Source: CAZJNX01 sp964547415 (lineage in GTDB: Bacteria; Pseudomonadota; Alphaproteobacteria; Rhizobiales; Amorphaceae). Taken from it: a DNA stretch of 21,900 nucleotides. The translations under genes and the position numbers were made by a program. The stretch covers positions 1 through 21,900 of the forward strand of contig CAZJNX010000063.1 in NCBI GenBank assembly GCA_964547415.1. The letters run 5' to 3'. The notes beneath the pieces are model-generated. The model was not told where the DNA came from, did not search any database, and saw only the letters and a program-made list of their open reading frames with translations. Below are positions 8,261 through 16,400 of the stretch, piece after piece (positions within the stretch are counted from its first letter, which is position 1; every line of letters begins with the position of its first letter).

Positions 8261-8289
8261 CGACCGCCGGCGAGGCTCGCCGGCGGTCG
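8261..8289 (-). terminator. Perfect 14-bp inverted repeat between pstS and pstC (attenuator or 3' stabiliser)
   Basis: Arms cgaccgccggcgag (8261-8274) and ctcgccggcggtcg (8276-8289) are exact reverse complements around one base. In RNA a stem of about 11-12 bp with a small loop would form. In the transcribed minus direction the stem is followed by only a weak T/C stretch (CTTCCTT), so it may be a partial terminator or an mRNA 3'-end protector. Such structures between a binding-protein gene and its permease genes usually raise the amount of binding protein relative to the membrane parts. Confidence 0.65.
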
Positions 8290-8310
8290 TCTCTCGTCAG
8301 TCGGATGAGA

Positions 8311-9354
8311 TCAGTTCGGCGCCGACATCGGCTCGCCCTCGAGGGCGGCCGCCTGCACCTGCTCCCGGCGGCTGTCGTTCAGCGGAACGAGACCGCGCTC
8401 GGTCAGGTAGCCGCCCGGCCCCATCGAGTCTTCCGACACGTACTCGGCGATGAACTGCTCGAGGCCCGGAATGGCACCGCGGTGGGCGTTCTTGATGTAG
8501 AAGAACAGCGGACGCGAAATGCCGTAGTCACCGCTCTCGATGGTCTCGAACGACGGGTCGACGCCACCGACGGCCACCGGCTTCAGCGTGTCCTGGTTCT
8601 CGTACAGGAACGAGAAGCCGAAGATGCCGAGAGCGTTCGGATCCGCGTTCAGACGCTGGACGATGAGGTTGTCGTTCTCGCCGGCCTCGATGAACGGGCC
8701 GTCGCTGCGCATGCGCGAGCAGACCTCTTCCCAGCGGTCTTCGTCGGTTTCCTCGAGCTCGGCGAGCATATCGAACCCGTTGCAGCCGGCGTGCATGGCG
8801 AGTTCGACGAACGCGTCGCGGGTACCCGACTTCGGCGGGGGGCCGAACACCGTGATCTCGATGTCCGGCAGGTCCGGGTTGATCTGCGACCAGCGCGTGT
8901 AGGGGTTGTCGACGAGTTCACCGTCGACAGGGACCTGCGCCGCGAGCGCCTGGAAGATCTCCTGCTTGGTGAGGTCGAGATCCGCCGGGTTCTCCCGCGA
9001 CATCGCGAGGGAAAGCCCGTCGGAGCCGATCTGCACCTCGGTGATGCTGTCGACGCCGTTCGTCTGGCAAAGTTCGAACTCTGACGGCTTCATCGAGCGG
9101 GAAGCGCCGGTGATGTCGGCATGGTCCGGACCGACGCCGCCGCAGAAGATCTGCATGCCGCCGCCCGTGCCGGTCGACTCCACGACGGGCGCCGCGAACT
9201 CGGTGGCGTTGGCGAACTGCTCCGCCACGGCCTGGGTGTACGGAAACACGGTCGAGGAGCCGACGATGCTGATGCGGTCCCGGGCCTCGGCTGCGCCGGC
9301 ATAGAGCATTCCAGCGCTCGCGAGCGCGATCGCGCTGACTTGGGTGATCCTCAC
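8311..9354 (-). CDS. pstS: Periplasmic phosphate-binding protein PstS
   Basis: Substrate-binding protein of 347 residues that delivers phosphate to PstCA. The start is GTG at 9354: it begins MRITQVSAIALASAGML, a normal Sec signal peptide with likely cleavage after AEA at about residue 24, and has AAGGGA about 10 nt upstream. The frame extends further to an ATG at 9447, but that would start inside the PHO box and give an Arg-rich non-signal N-terminus. Phosphate-binding segments are visible: VGSSTVFPYT (31-40), GASRSMKPSE (83-92) and KSGTRDAF (175-182). It is the first pst gene, controlled by the PHO-box array at 9446-9485 with a leader of about 90 nt. G+C is about 60% in a counted line. Confidence 0.95.
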   Translation of the reverse strand: MRITQVSAIALASAGMLYAGAAEARDRISIVGSSTVFPYTQAVAEQFANATEFAAPVVESTGTGGGMQIFCGGVGPDHADITGASRSMKPSEFELCQTNGVDSITEVQIGSDGLSLAMSRENPADLDLTKQEIFQALAAQVPVDGELVDNPYTRWSQINPDLPDIEITVFGPPPKSGTRDAFVELAMHAGCNGFDMLAELEETDEDRWEEVCSRMRSDGPFIEAGENDNLIVQRLNADPNALGIFGFSFLYENQDTLKPVAVGGVDPSFETIESGDYGISRPLFFYIKNAHRGAIPGLEQFIAEYVSEDSMGPGGYLTERGLVPLNDSRREQVQAAALEGEPMSAPN

Positions 9355-9445
9355 GGTATCTGTCCCTTGTGGTGGGATGGTGCGGCGCGCCCGGCGCGCG
9401 GTATCGCCCGCCGCGGGCGCGGCCCGCCCACCTAGGGCATGGGCC

Positions 9446-9485
9446 ATTGCAGGCTTATGACACCGCGATAAAAGTTTTATGACAC
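9446..9485 (-). promoter_or_regulatory. PHO-box array (PhoB sites) upstream of pstS
   Basis: Reading the minus strand from 9485, four 7-mers recur at exact 11-nt spacing: GTGTCAT, CTTTTAT, GTGTCAT, CTGCAAT. Matches to the PHO half-site CTGTCAT are 6, 5, 6 and 5 of 7. The first spacer is AAAA, as in the classical box. Two tandem PHO boxes (four half-sites, 9446-9485) end about 91 nt before the pstS GTG. PhoB dimers bind such boxes and replace the -35 element. The phoR stop codon (TAA, 9479-9477) lies inside the first box. No convincing -10 was found; the sequence just downstream is GC-rich. Confidence 0.85.
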
Positions 9486-10646
9486 CATAAGTCTTTGATT
9501 TTCCTGAACGACGGACCCCTCGGCCAGACCTGGCGACGGACTCTTCACCAGCGCGAGGCGGACGGTGAAGGCAGCCCCCTCCCCCACGGTGCTGTCGATG
9601 GTCAGCCGTCCGTGGTGCCGCGTCAGGATGTGCTTGACGATGGCGAGCCGCAGCCCGGTGCCCCGGTCCTGGCGCCCGCTGTCCACCCGGTAGAAACGCT
9701 CGGTGAGGCGCGGCAGGTGCTCGGGCGCGATGCCGGGACCGTTGTCGCGCACCGTCACCGACACCGTCCCGGTGCGGCGCTCGTCGAGGGCGAGTTCGAC
9801 CGTCACCTCCGCCGGCCCGTTCTCGGGGCGGCCGTATCGCACCGCGTTGGCGACGAGGTTGTCGAACACCTGGACGAGCTCGTCCCGGTCGCCGAGCACC
9901 GGGGCGGCGGCGTCGCAGCCCTTGCAGGAAAGGGCGACCCCCTGTTCGTCGGCGAGCAGGCGCAGCCCGTCCACCGCGTTGCGCACCACCGCGCCGAGGT
10001 CCACCACCGTCTTCGGCCGCACGTGGGCGCGCATCTCCACCCGTGAGAGGGACAACAGGTCGTCGATGAGACGGCGCATCCGGAGCGCCTGGTCGTGCAT
10101 GATGGACAGGAACGTCTCGCGCGCCGAGGCGTCGTCCCGCGCCGCGCCCCTGAGCGTCTCGATGAAGCCGGTGAGGGAGGCGAGCGGGGTGCGCAACTCG
10201 TGGCTAGCGTTGGCCACGAAGTCGGCGCGCATGCGCTCCGACCGCTTCTGCTCGGTGAGGTCGCGCAGGAAGACGGCGACGAGCGCGGGCCCCACGGGCG
10301 CGGCGACGGCCGCGGGCGAGACCTCCCGCCGCCCCTCGCCGGACGCCTCGATCGGGCGGATGAAGGCCTCGAACCACTGCTCGGTCGGCACCTTCTCCGC
10401 CCAGGCGATGTCCTCCGCCTCGCCGTTGTGGACGACCCGCTCCACCGCGTCGAGGAAGGCCGGCACGCGCAGGGTGAAGGACAGGGGCTCGCCCTCCCGC
10501 ACCCGTTGCAGCCGCTCCCGCGCCGCGAAGTTGGCGAAGGTGACGGTCACGTCCCGGTCCACCACCAGGCACGGGTCCGGCACGGCGTCGAGCGCCGCGC
10601 GCGCCGCCTCGGCGAGGACCGTTGCCTCTCCCTCGATCAGTGCCAT
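9477..10646 (-). CDS. phoR: Phosphate regulon sensor histidine kinase PhoR (no visible membrane anchor)
   Basis: Histidine kinase of 389 residues that should phosphorylate and dephosphorylate PhoB. Domain order: PAS-like domain at about 12-130, HisKA with phosphoacceptor His149 (FVANASHELRTPL), HATPase with N box Asn263/Asn267, and G1 box DNGPGIAP at 301-308. The ATG at 10646 has GGAAG upstream; earlier in-frame sequence is low-complexity. Two oddities: no hydrophobic segment precedes the PAS domain, although E. coli PhoR is membrane-anchored by its N-terminus; and the G2 box reads GTGLRLA, with Arg333 where the family has a conserved Gly (GTGLGLA), from CGG in place of a GGN codon. The stop lies within the pstS PHO box. 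Assignment as PhoR rests on the locus and the architecture. Confidence 0.92.
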   Translation of the reverse strand: MALIEGEATVLAEAARAALDAVPDPCLVVDRDVTVTFANFAARERLQRVREGEPLSFTLRVPAFLDAVERVVHNGEAEDIAWAEKVPTEQWFEAFIRPIEASGEGRREVSPAAVAAPVGPALVAVFLRDLTEQKRSERMRADFVANASHELRTPLASLTGFIETLRGAARDDASARETFLSIMHDQALRMRRLIDDLLSLSRVEMRAHVRPKTVVDLGAVVRNAVDGLRLLADEQGVALSCKGCDAAAPVLGDRDELVQVFDNLVANAVRYGRPENGPAEVTVELALDERRTGTVSVTVRDNGPGIAPEHLPRLTERFYRVDSGRQDRGTGLRLAIVKHILTRHHGRLTIDSTVGEGAAFTVRLALVKSPSPGLAEGSVVQENQRLMVS

Positions 10647-10891
10647 CCGCTTCCTTCCCGCCGGCGTGCCGCCGGCAAGGGCGCCAGGGCCATCTCGCCC
10701 GGCGCCTCGAACCGACCCGGCGGCCGCGTCGCGTCGTTTCCTCCCGCACCGGCGCGACCGACGGGCGCCCGCCTTCTCGGCGCGCGCCACGGCCCGTCGG
10801 CCGCCGTCGATCCCCGGGACGCCGTGCGGCCGTGCCGCTTCCGATCGCCCTTCGCGGGCCGTCGGGGAATTGTCTGCACAAACCGCCGAAG

Positions 10892-10927
10892 ATTCAATGC
10901 CACGACTCCGTGTCAGTTGGGTGACAG
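10892..10927 (-). promoter_or_regulatory. Candidate phoR promoter: PHO box plus -10
   Basis: The minus strand from 10927 reads CTGTCAC, spacer CCAA, then CTGACAC (ending 10910). These are 6/7 and 5/7 matches to the PHO half-site CTGTCAT at the correct 11-nt spacing. Twelve nucleotides further on is TTGAAT (10897-10892), a 4/6 match to the sigma-70 -10 hexamer, close to the spacing seen in PhoB-activated promoters. It would give a leader of about 240 nt before phoR and positive autoregulation by PhoB. The same sequence could also influence the divergent msrP. Confidence 0.55.
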
Positions 10928-10961
10928 CGGCGGCCCGGGCGCGCTCTGACGCACCGTTGAA

Positions 10962-11017
10962 TTGGGCCTCGCCGCCGACGGCACTAGATTGGAAGCACCG
11001 CGGGGGCGCGCCCCCGC
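10962..11017 (+). promoter_or_regulatory. Candidate msrP promoter and 18-bp palindrome
   Basis: TTGGGC (10962-10967) and TAGATT (10985-10990) are spaced 17 bp apart, a weak sigma-70-like pair (3/6 and 4/6). Immediately downstream is the exact palindrome gcgggggcgcgcccccgc at 11000-11017, near the expected transcription start and about 25 bp before the msrP ATG. It could be an operator for a dimeric regulator or a leader hairpin. The promoter hexamers alone are not convincing; the palindrome is exact. Confidence 0.35.
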
Positions 11018-11042
11018 CCACGACACGACGAGGGGAAGCGAC

Positions 11043-12056
11043 ATGCGCTTCATCAGGAAGCCCCGCTGGGCGATCCCGGAACGGGAGGCGACGCCCGAGG
11101 CCGTCTGGCTGGACCGTCGCCGCCTGATGGCGACGGGGGCCGTGGCCGTCGGCGCCATCGGCGGCAGCCTCCTGCCGCGGCCGGCCCACGCCCTGTTCGG
11201 CTGGTTCGAGGGCACGCAGGACGCCGCCGCCGACGACGACGGCGAGGCCGACCCGACGGCCGACCTCTACCCCGCCCCGCGCAACCCGGCGTTCGAGGGC
11301 GGGCGGCCGATGACGGCCGAATCCTTCGCGGCCACCTACAACAATTTCTACGAGTTCGGCTCCCACAAGCGCATCTTCCGCGCCGCCCAGGCCCTCGACA
11401 TCCGCCCGTGGACCGTCACCTTCGACGGCCTCGTGGAGGAGGAGAAGACGGTCGACATCGACACCCTGATCCGTGCCATGAACCTCGAGGAGCGGGTCTA
11501 TCGCCTGCGCTGCGTGGAGGCCTGGGCCATGACGGTCCCCTGGACCGGCTTTCCCATGGCCGCGCTCCTTTCCTACGCGCGTCCGCTCGGCTCGGCCCGC
11601 TACGTTCGGATGGAGACCTTCCACGACCCGGAGGTGGCGAGCGGGCAGCGGGCGAGCTGGTACCCCTGGCCGTACGTGGAGGGCCTCACCATGGCGGAGG
11701 CGCGGAACGAGCTCGCCTTCATGGTGACGGGCGTCTACGGTAAGCCGCTTCAGGAGCAGTTCGGTGCGCCGCTGCGCCTCGCCGTACCGTGGAAGTACGG
11801 CTTCAAGTCGGCGAAGTCGCTGGTGCGCTTCACCTTCACGGAGGAGCGCCCGGTCAGCTTCTGGGAGGAGATCGCGGGCCGGGAGTACGGCTTCTGGGCG
11901 AACGTGAACCCCGAGGTCCCGCACCCGCGCTGGAGCCAGGCGGAGGAGCAGCTCCTCGGCAGCGACGAGACGGTGCCGACCCGCCTGTTCAACGGCTACG
12001 CGGACGAGGTCGCCCACCTTTACGACGGCCTCGCGGGCGAGCGCCTGTTCATGTGA
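11043..12056 (+). CDS. msrP: Protein-methionine-sulfoxide reductase catalytic subunit MsrP (molybdopterin)
   Basis: Periplasmic molybdenum-cofactor enzyme (YedY type, 337 residues) that repairs oxidised methionines in envelope proteins. The N-terminus carries a Tat signal: twin arginines in DRRRLMATGAV (about 24-34), a hydrophobic stretch and PAHA near 47-50 as the likely cleavage region. The molybdenum-ligating Cys is Cys157 in YRLRCVEAW, followed by PWTGFPMAALL, which are family hallmarks. ATG at 11043 has GGGGAAG upstream; the longer frame from 10962 lacks any signal logic. In many proteobacteria msrP is paired with the haem membrane subunit msrQ, but here an RND system follows and no msrQ lies in the window, so its electron donor must be elsewhere or different. 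Confidence 0.95.
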   Translation: MRFIRKPRWAIPEREATPEAVWLDRRRLMATGAVAVGAIGGSLLPRPAHALFGWFEGTQDAAADDDGEADPTADLYPAPRNPAFEGGRPMTAESFAATYNNFYEFGSHKRIFRAAQALDIRPWTVTFDGLVEEEKTVDIDTLIRAMNLEERVYRLRCVEAWAMTVPWTGFPMAALLSYARPLGSARYVRMETFHDPEVASGQRASWYPWPYVEGLTMAEARNELAFMVTGVYGKPLQEQFGAPLRLAVPWKYGFKSAKSLVRFTFTEERPVSFWEEIAGREYGFWANVNPEVPHPRWSQAEEQLLGSDETVPTRLFNGYADEVAHLYDGLAGERLFM

Positions 12057-12293
12057 AGGCCGCCGCCAGGGCTCCGGCGGCCGCCTGGCGGTCGTGCCGC
12101 CCGGCGCCCGCCTCGCCTCGCCGGCCGATCCCGGGCCGGCCGTTCCGGGCCGTCCGCCAGCGGCGCGGACGGGCGGGCGCTTGCCGCTGCGGGTCCGCGA
12201 CCTGTAGGTTGAAGGGAGGCCCTTCCGGTCTCGCACCGTGCCGGGCGGTGCGCGCCCGGCCCGCGGGGCGGGCGACGGGGCGGGGGCCCGCGG
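12057..12293 (+). promoter_or_regulatory. msrP to RND adaptor intergenic region with hairpins and weak promoter
   Basis: 237 bp without a gene. Just after the msrP stop, arms ccgccagg (12063-12070) and cctggcgg (12084-12091) could form a hairpin, but no T-run follows, so termination is uncertain. TTGCCG (12181-12186) and TAGGTT (12205-12210), 18 bp apart, are the only sigma-70-like pair seen and are weak. Two short leader hairpins follow: gaaggg/cccttc (12211-12225) and gccgggc/gcccggc (12240-12260), about 35 bp before the adaptor start. The efflux pair probably has its own promoter here. Confidence 0.35.
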
Positions 12294-13448
12294 ATGGGCG
12301 CGATGCACCTCTTGAGACAGCTTCTCGTTCTCGCCGTCATCGGCGCCGTCGCCGGCGGCGGCTGGTGGTGGTACGAGCACGGCGAGGCCGGCGGGGAGAC
12401 CGGGGCGGGGGCCGCCACGCCCCGCCCGGAGCGGACGGCGCGGGTGGAGGTCGTGCGGGCCGAGCGGCGGGAGCTCCCCGTCGCGGTGGAGGCCGTCGGG
12501 ACCACGCGGGCGCTGCGCTCCGTCGACATCGTCCCGATGGCCGAGGGGCGGATCGTCGCCATCGACGTGACCGCGGGGGCGGAGGTGGAGGCCGGCGCCG
12601 TCCTCGCCCGGCTCGACGACGAGGTGGAGCGGGCGGCCCTCGCGGAGGCGGAGGCCCGGCTCGACGAGAAGCGCCTCGCCATGGACCGGGCGCGCACCCT
12701 GCGCCAGTCCAACACCATCAGCCAGGCGAATCTCGAACAGCTGCGCTCCGAGCTCGCCATCGCCGAGGCGTCGGTGGAGCGGGCCCGCCGCCACCTCGCC
12801 GACCGGACCGTCCGCGCCCCCTTCGCCGGCGTCCTCGGCATCACCGACGTCGCGGAGGGCGCGCGGGTCGATACCGGCACCCTCCTCACCACGCTCGACG
12901 ACCTGTCGCAGGTGGAGATCGAGTTCCGCCTGCCGGAGAGCGTCTACGGCGCGATCCGCCTCGAGCAGCCGGTGACCGCGCGGGCGGCCGCCTTCCCCGG
13001 CCGCCGCTTCGCCGGCACGGTTGCGGCCATCGACAGCCGCGTGGACCAGGCCTCCCGTGCCTTCCGCGTCCGCGCGCGCCTGCCCAACCCGGACCGGGCG
13101 CTGCCCGTCGGCATGTTCATGCGCCTCGAGCTGACCCTCCAGTCCCGGGAGGCGGTGGTGGTGCCGGAGGAGGCGCTCACCGTCGAGGCGGGCACGGTCT
13201 TCCTCTACGTGGCCGCGGACGGCCGCGCCGCACGCCGCGCGGTGGAGACGGGCACGCGACGGGCCGGCCTCGTGGAGATCGTGGACGGCGTCGCGGCCGG
13301 CGAGCTGGTGGTCCACCGGGGCGTCCAGTCGGTGCGGGACGGGCGCCCCGTCGAGATCGTCGGCGACGGGCCGCCGCCGCCGCCCGACGAGCCGGCCAGC
13401 GCCCCGCGCGACACCGTCGCGAGCGACGGTCCGCGGCCGAGGACCTGA
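12294..13448 (+). CDS. RND efflux periplasmic adaptor (membrane fusion protein, HlyD/AcrA family)
   Basis: Adaptor of 384 residues bridging an inner-membrane RND pump to an outer-membrane channel. One N-terminal hydrophobic anchor (about 4-25, with no lipobox Cys) suggests an uncleaved membrane anchor or Sec signal rather than a lipoprotein. Then come a first lipoyl half near 70-110 (PMAEGRIVAIDV, AGAVLARLDD), a helical hairpin at about 115-170 rich in Ala/Glu/Arg with SNTISQANLEQL, the second lipoyl half with VRAPFAGVLG, and beta-barrel and membrane-proximal domains. The C-terminus is Pro-rich. ATG at 12294 or 12303 is possible. It ends 7 bp before the pump gene, a clear operon. Substrate cannot be inferred. 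Confidence 0.93.
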   Translation: MGAMHLLRQLLVLAVIGAVAGGGWWWYEHGEAGGETGAGAATPRPERTARVEVVRAERRELPVAVEAVGTTRALRSVDIVPMAEGRIVAIDVTAGAEVEAGAVLARLDDEVERAALAEAEARLDEKRLAMDRARTLRQSNTISQANLEQLRSELAIAEASVERARRHLADRTVRAPFAGVLGITDVAEGARVDTGTLLTTLDDLSQVEIEFRLPESVYGAIRLEQPVTARAAAFPGRRFAGTVAAIDSRVDQASRAFRVRARLPNPDRALPVGMFMRLELTLQSREAVVVPEEALTVEAGTVFLYVAADGRAARRAVETGTRRAGLVEIVDGVAAGELVVHRGVQSVRDGRPVEIVGDGPPPPPDEPASAPRDTVASDGPRPRT

Positions 13449-13455
13449 CCGCGCC

Positions 13456-16400
13456 ATGCTGTCCGATCTCGCCATTCGCCGCCCGGTGCTCGCCACGGTG
13501 GCGAGCCTCCTCATCGTGGTATTCGGCCTCGGCGCCCTGTCGACCCTGCCCGTCCGCGAGCTGCCGGACGTGGACCGGGCCGTCGTCACCGTCACCACCA
13601 TGTACACCGGGGCCGCGCCCGCCGTCGTCGACGCCGACATCACCGAGGTGATCGAGGGCTCCATCGCCGGCATCTCGGGCGTGCGCACCATCTCCTCTTC
13701 CAGCCGGCGCGGACGCAGCCGCATCGTGGTGGAGTTCGACGCCGCCCGCTCCATCGACGATGCCGCCAACGACGTGCGCGACGCCGTCGCCCGCGTCGCC
13801 AACCGCCTGCCGACGGATGCCGATGCGCCCCGCGTCGTGAAGAGCGATTCGGACGCCGACCCGGTGATGCGCCTCGCCGTCACCAGCGACCGGCACGACG
13901 CCGCCGCCATCACCGACTACGTGGAGCGCTACGTCGTCGACCGCCTGTCGACGGTGCCGGGCGTCGCCTCCGTCACCCTGTCGGGGGCACGGCCGAAGGC
14001 GGTCCGGGTGTGGCTCGACAGGCGGGCGATGGCCGCGCGCAACCTCACTGTCCTCGACGTGGAGACCGCGCTGAGGCGCGCGAACCTCGAACTTCCGGCG
14101 GGCGAGATCCAGTCCGCGACCCGCCAGCTCGCCGTGCGCCTCGACAGCCGCATCCCCACGGTGGAGGCTTTCTCCGAAATCGTGATCGACCGCGTGGCCG
14201 GCTACCCGATCCGCCTGTCGGACGTCGCCCTCGTCGTCGCCGGCGTGGCGGACGAGGACACCATCGTGCGCAACAACGGCGAGACCGCGGTGGGCCTGCG
14301 CGTCCTGCGCCAGAGCCAGTCCAACACCGTCGCCATCTCCGAGGGCGTGCGGGCGGAGATCGCCGCCCTCGCCCCCACCCTGCCGGAGGGCATGGCGATC
14401 GAGGTGGGCTCTGACGACGCGATCTTCGTCGCCGCCTCGATCCGGGAGGTGCTGGAGGCGCTCGCCATCTCGCTCGGCCTCGTGGTGCTGGTGATCCTCG
14501 TCTTCCTGCGGTCGGTGCGGGCGACCTTGGTGCCGGCGATCACCATTCCCGTCGCGCTCGTCGGCACGTTCTCGCTGGTGGCCGCCCTCGGCTTCTCGGT
14601 CAACGTCCTCACACTCCTGGCGCTGCTCCTCGCCATCGGCCTCGTGGTGGACGACGCCATCGTGGTGCTCGAAAACATCCAGCGCCGGATCGACCGGGGG
14701 GAGAGCCCGCTGGTGGCGAGCGTCCTCGGCGCGCGGCAGGTGACGTTCGCCGTCATCGCCACCTCCCTCACCCTCGTCGCCGTTTTCGTGCCCCTGTCCT
14801 TCCTGGAGGGGCAGGTGGGGCGGCTGTTCGTCGAGTTCGGCTTCGTGATGGCGGGGGCCGTCCTCATCTCCACCTTCGTGGCGCTGACGGCCTGCCCCGC
14901 CCTCGCCTCCCGCGTCCTGAAGCCGTCCCGCGGCGCCGCCGTCGGCGGACCCGACGGTCCGCGCCCGGAGGGGGCGTTCGCCCGCGGCTTCCGCCGCCTC
15001 CTCACCCTCGCCGTCGCGATGCCGGTCGTGACCATCGGCGTGTCGCTCGCCGTCGCCGCCGCGGGCGCCGTCGTCTACGACACGCTGCCGCGCGAGCTCA
15101 CCCCGAGCGAGGACCGGGGCGTCGTGTTCGTCCCCCTGTCGGCGCCCCAGGGAAGCCGGGTCACCTTCACCGACGAGGCGGCGCGGCAGGTGGAGGCGGC
15201 GGCCGAGCCCCTCCGCGAGGCGGGAGTGGTGGAGACCGTCTTCGTCTACGTGGGCAGCTGGAACCGGCCGAACCGGGCGTTCGTGGTCCTGCGCCTCGCC
15301 GACTGGAGCGAGCGCGAGATGAGCCACCGGGACGTGGTGGCCGCCATGGCCCCGCGGATGGGGGAGGTGACGGCGGCCCGCGGCTTCCCCGTCACGCCCG
15401 CGGGCCTCGGCCTTCGCGGCAGCCGGACCCCTCTGCGCGTCGTCGTCTCCGGCCCCGACTTCGAGAGCGTGAAGGGATGGGCCGCCCGCCTCCTGGAACG
15501 CGCCCGGGAGAACCCGGGCATCGTGAACGCGGAGATGGACTACGAGGAGAACCAGCCCCAGCTCGACATCCGCCTCGACCGGGAGCGGGCGGACGACCTC
15601 GGCATCACCGTGGAGGCGATCGCCACCACCTTGCGCACCCTCGTCGCCTCCCGGGAGGTGACGACGTTCATCGACCGCGGCCGGGAGTACCCGGTCCTCG
15701 TGCAGGCGGCGGCGGACGACCGGGCCTCGCCCTCCGACATCGACTTCATCTTCGTGCGGGCGGGCGACGGGGAGAGCCTCGTCCCCCTCGGCAGCCTCGT
15801 GTCGCCGGAGGTGACGGCGGCGGCCGCGGAGCTGAGGCGCTACGACCGGATGCCGTCGATCACCATCGAGGGGGCGATCGCGGACGGCTATTCCCTCGGC
15901 GAGGCGATCCGCTTCATGGAGGAGGCGGCGGCCGAGCTCCTGCCGGCGGAGGCGCGGATCGGCCTTTCCGGCCAGTCCCTCCAGTTCAAGGAGACCTCGA
16001 GCGGGGCGACCTTCACCTTCGCCCTCGCCCTTCTCATCGTCTTCCTCGTGCTCGCCGCCCAGTTCGAGAGCTTCGTCCACCCCCTCGTCATCATGCTGAC
16101 GGTGCCGCTCGGGGTGGCGGGCGCCGTCTTCTCCCTGTCGGCGGCGGGGCTGTCCCTCAACGTCTACAGCCAGGTCGGAATCATCCTGCTCGTCGGGCTG
16201 ATGGCGAAGAACGGCATCCTGATCGTGGAGTTCGCCAACCAGCTGAGGGACGAGGGGCGGGCGGTGCGCGAGGCGGTGGTGGAGGCGACGGTGCTGCGCC
16301 TGCGCCCCATCGTGATGACGGTGGTGTCGACCGTCCTCGGCGCGGTGCCGCTGGTGCTCGCCGCGGGCGCGGGGGCGGAGAGCCGCATCGCCATCGGCAC

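Larger units (their letters stand above)
10647..11042. promoter_or_regulatory. Divergent phoR / msrP intergenic region
   Basis: This 396-bp stretch has no credible gene. Leftward it carries the presumed phoR promoter (PHO box 10910-10927, -10-like element at 10892-10897) and then about 245 nt of very GC-rich leader. Rightward it carries a candidate msrP promoter (10962-10990), an 18-bp palindrome (11000-11017) and the msrP Shine-Dalgarno (GGGGAAG). Two GANTC sites (10891-10895, 10904-10908) lie 8 bp apart, the first overlapping the proposed phoR -10. Confidence 0.6.

Noticed and set aside
9355..9447. Longer PstS starting at an ATG at 9447
   Set aside because: It would begin inside the PHO-box array and place an Arg-rich tail before the signal peptide; the GTG at 9354 has a good ribosome-binding site and a proper signal sequence.
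9477..13913. A 1478-codon minus-strand open frame
   Set aside because: Only its last 389 codons (phoR) are real. The rest is antisense to msrP, the RND adaptor and the pump, and has the His/Arg/Gly/Asp-rich composition of a high-GC shadow frame.
13177..16080. A 967-codon minus-strand open frame opposite the RND pump
   Set aside because: Low-complexity His/Gly/Asp/Arg-rich translation with no domain; the plus-strand frame is a full AcrB-family protein.
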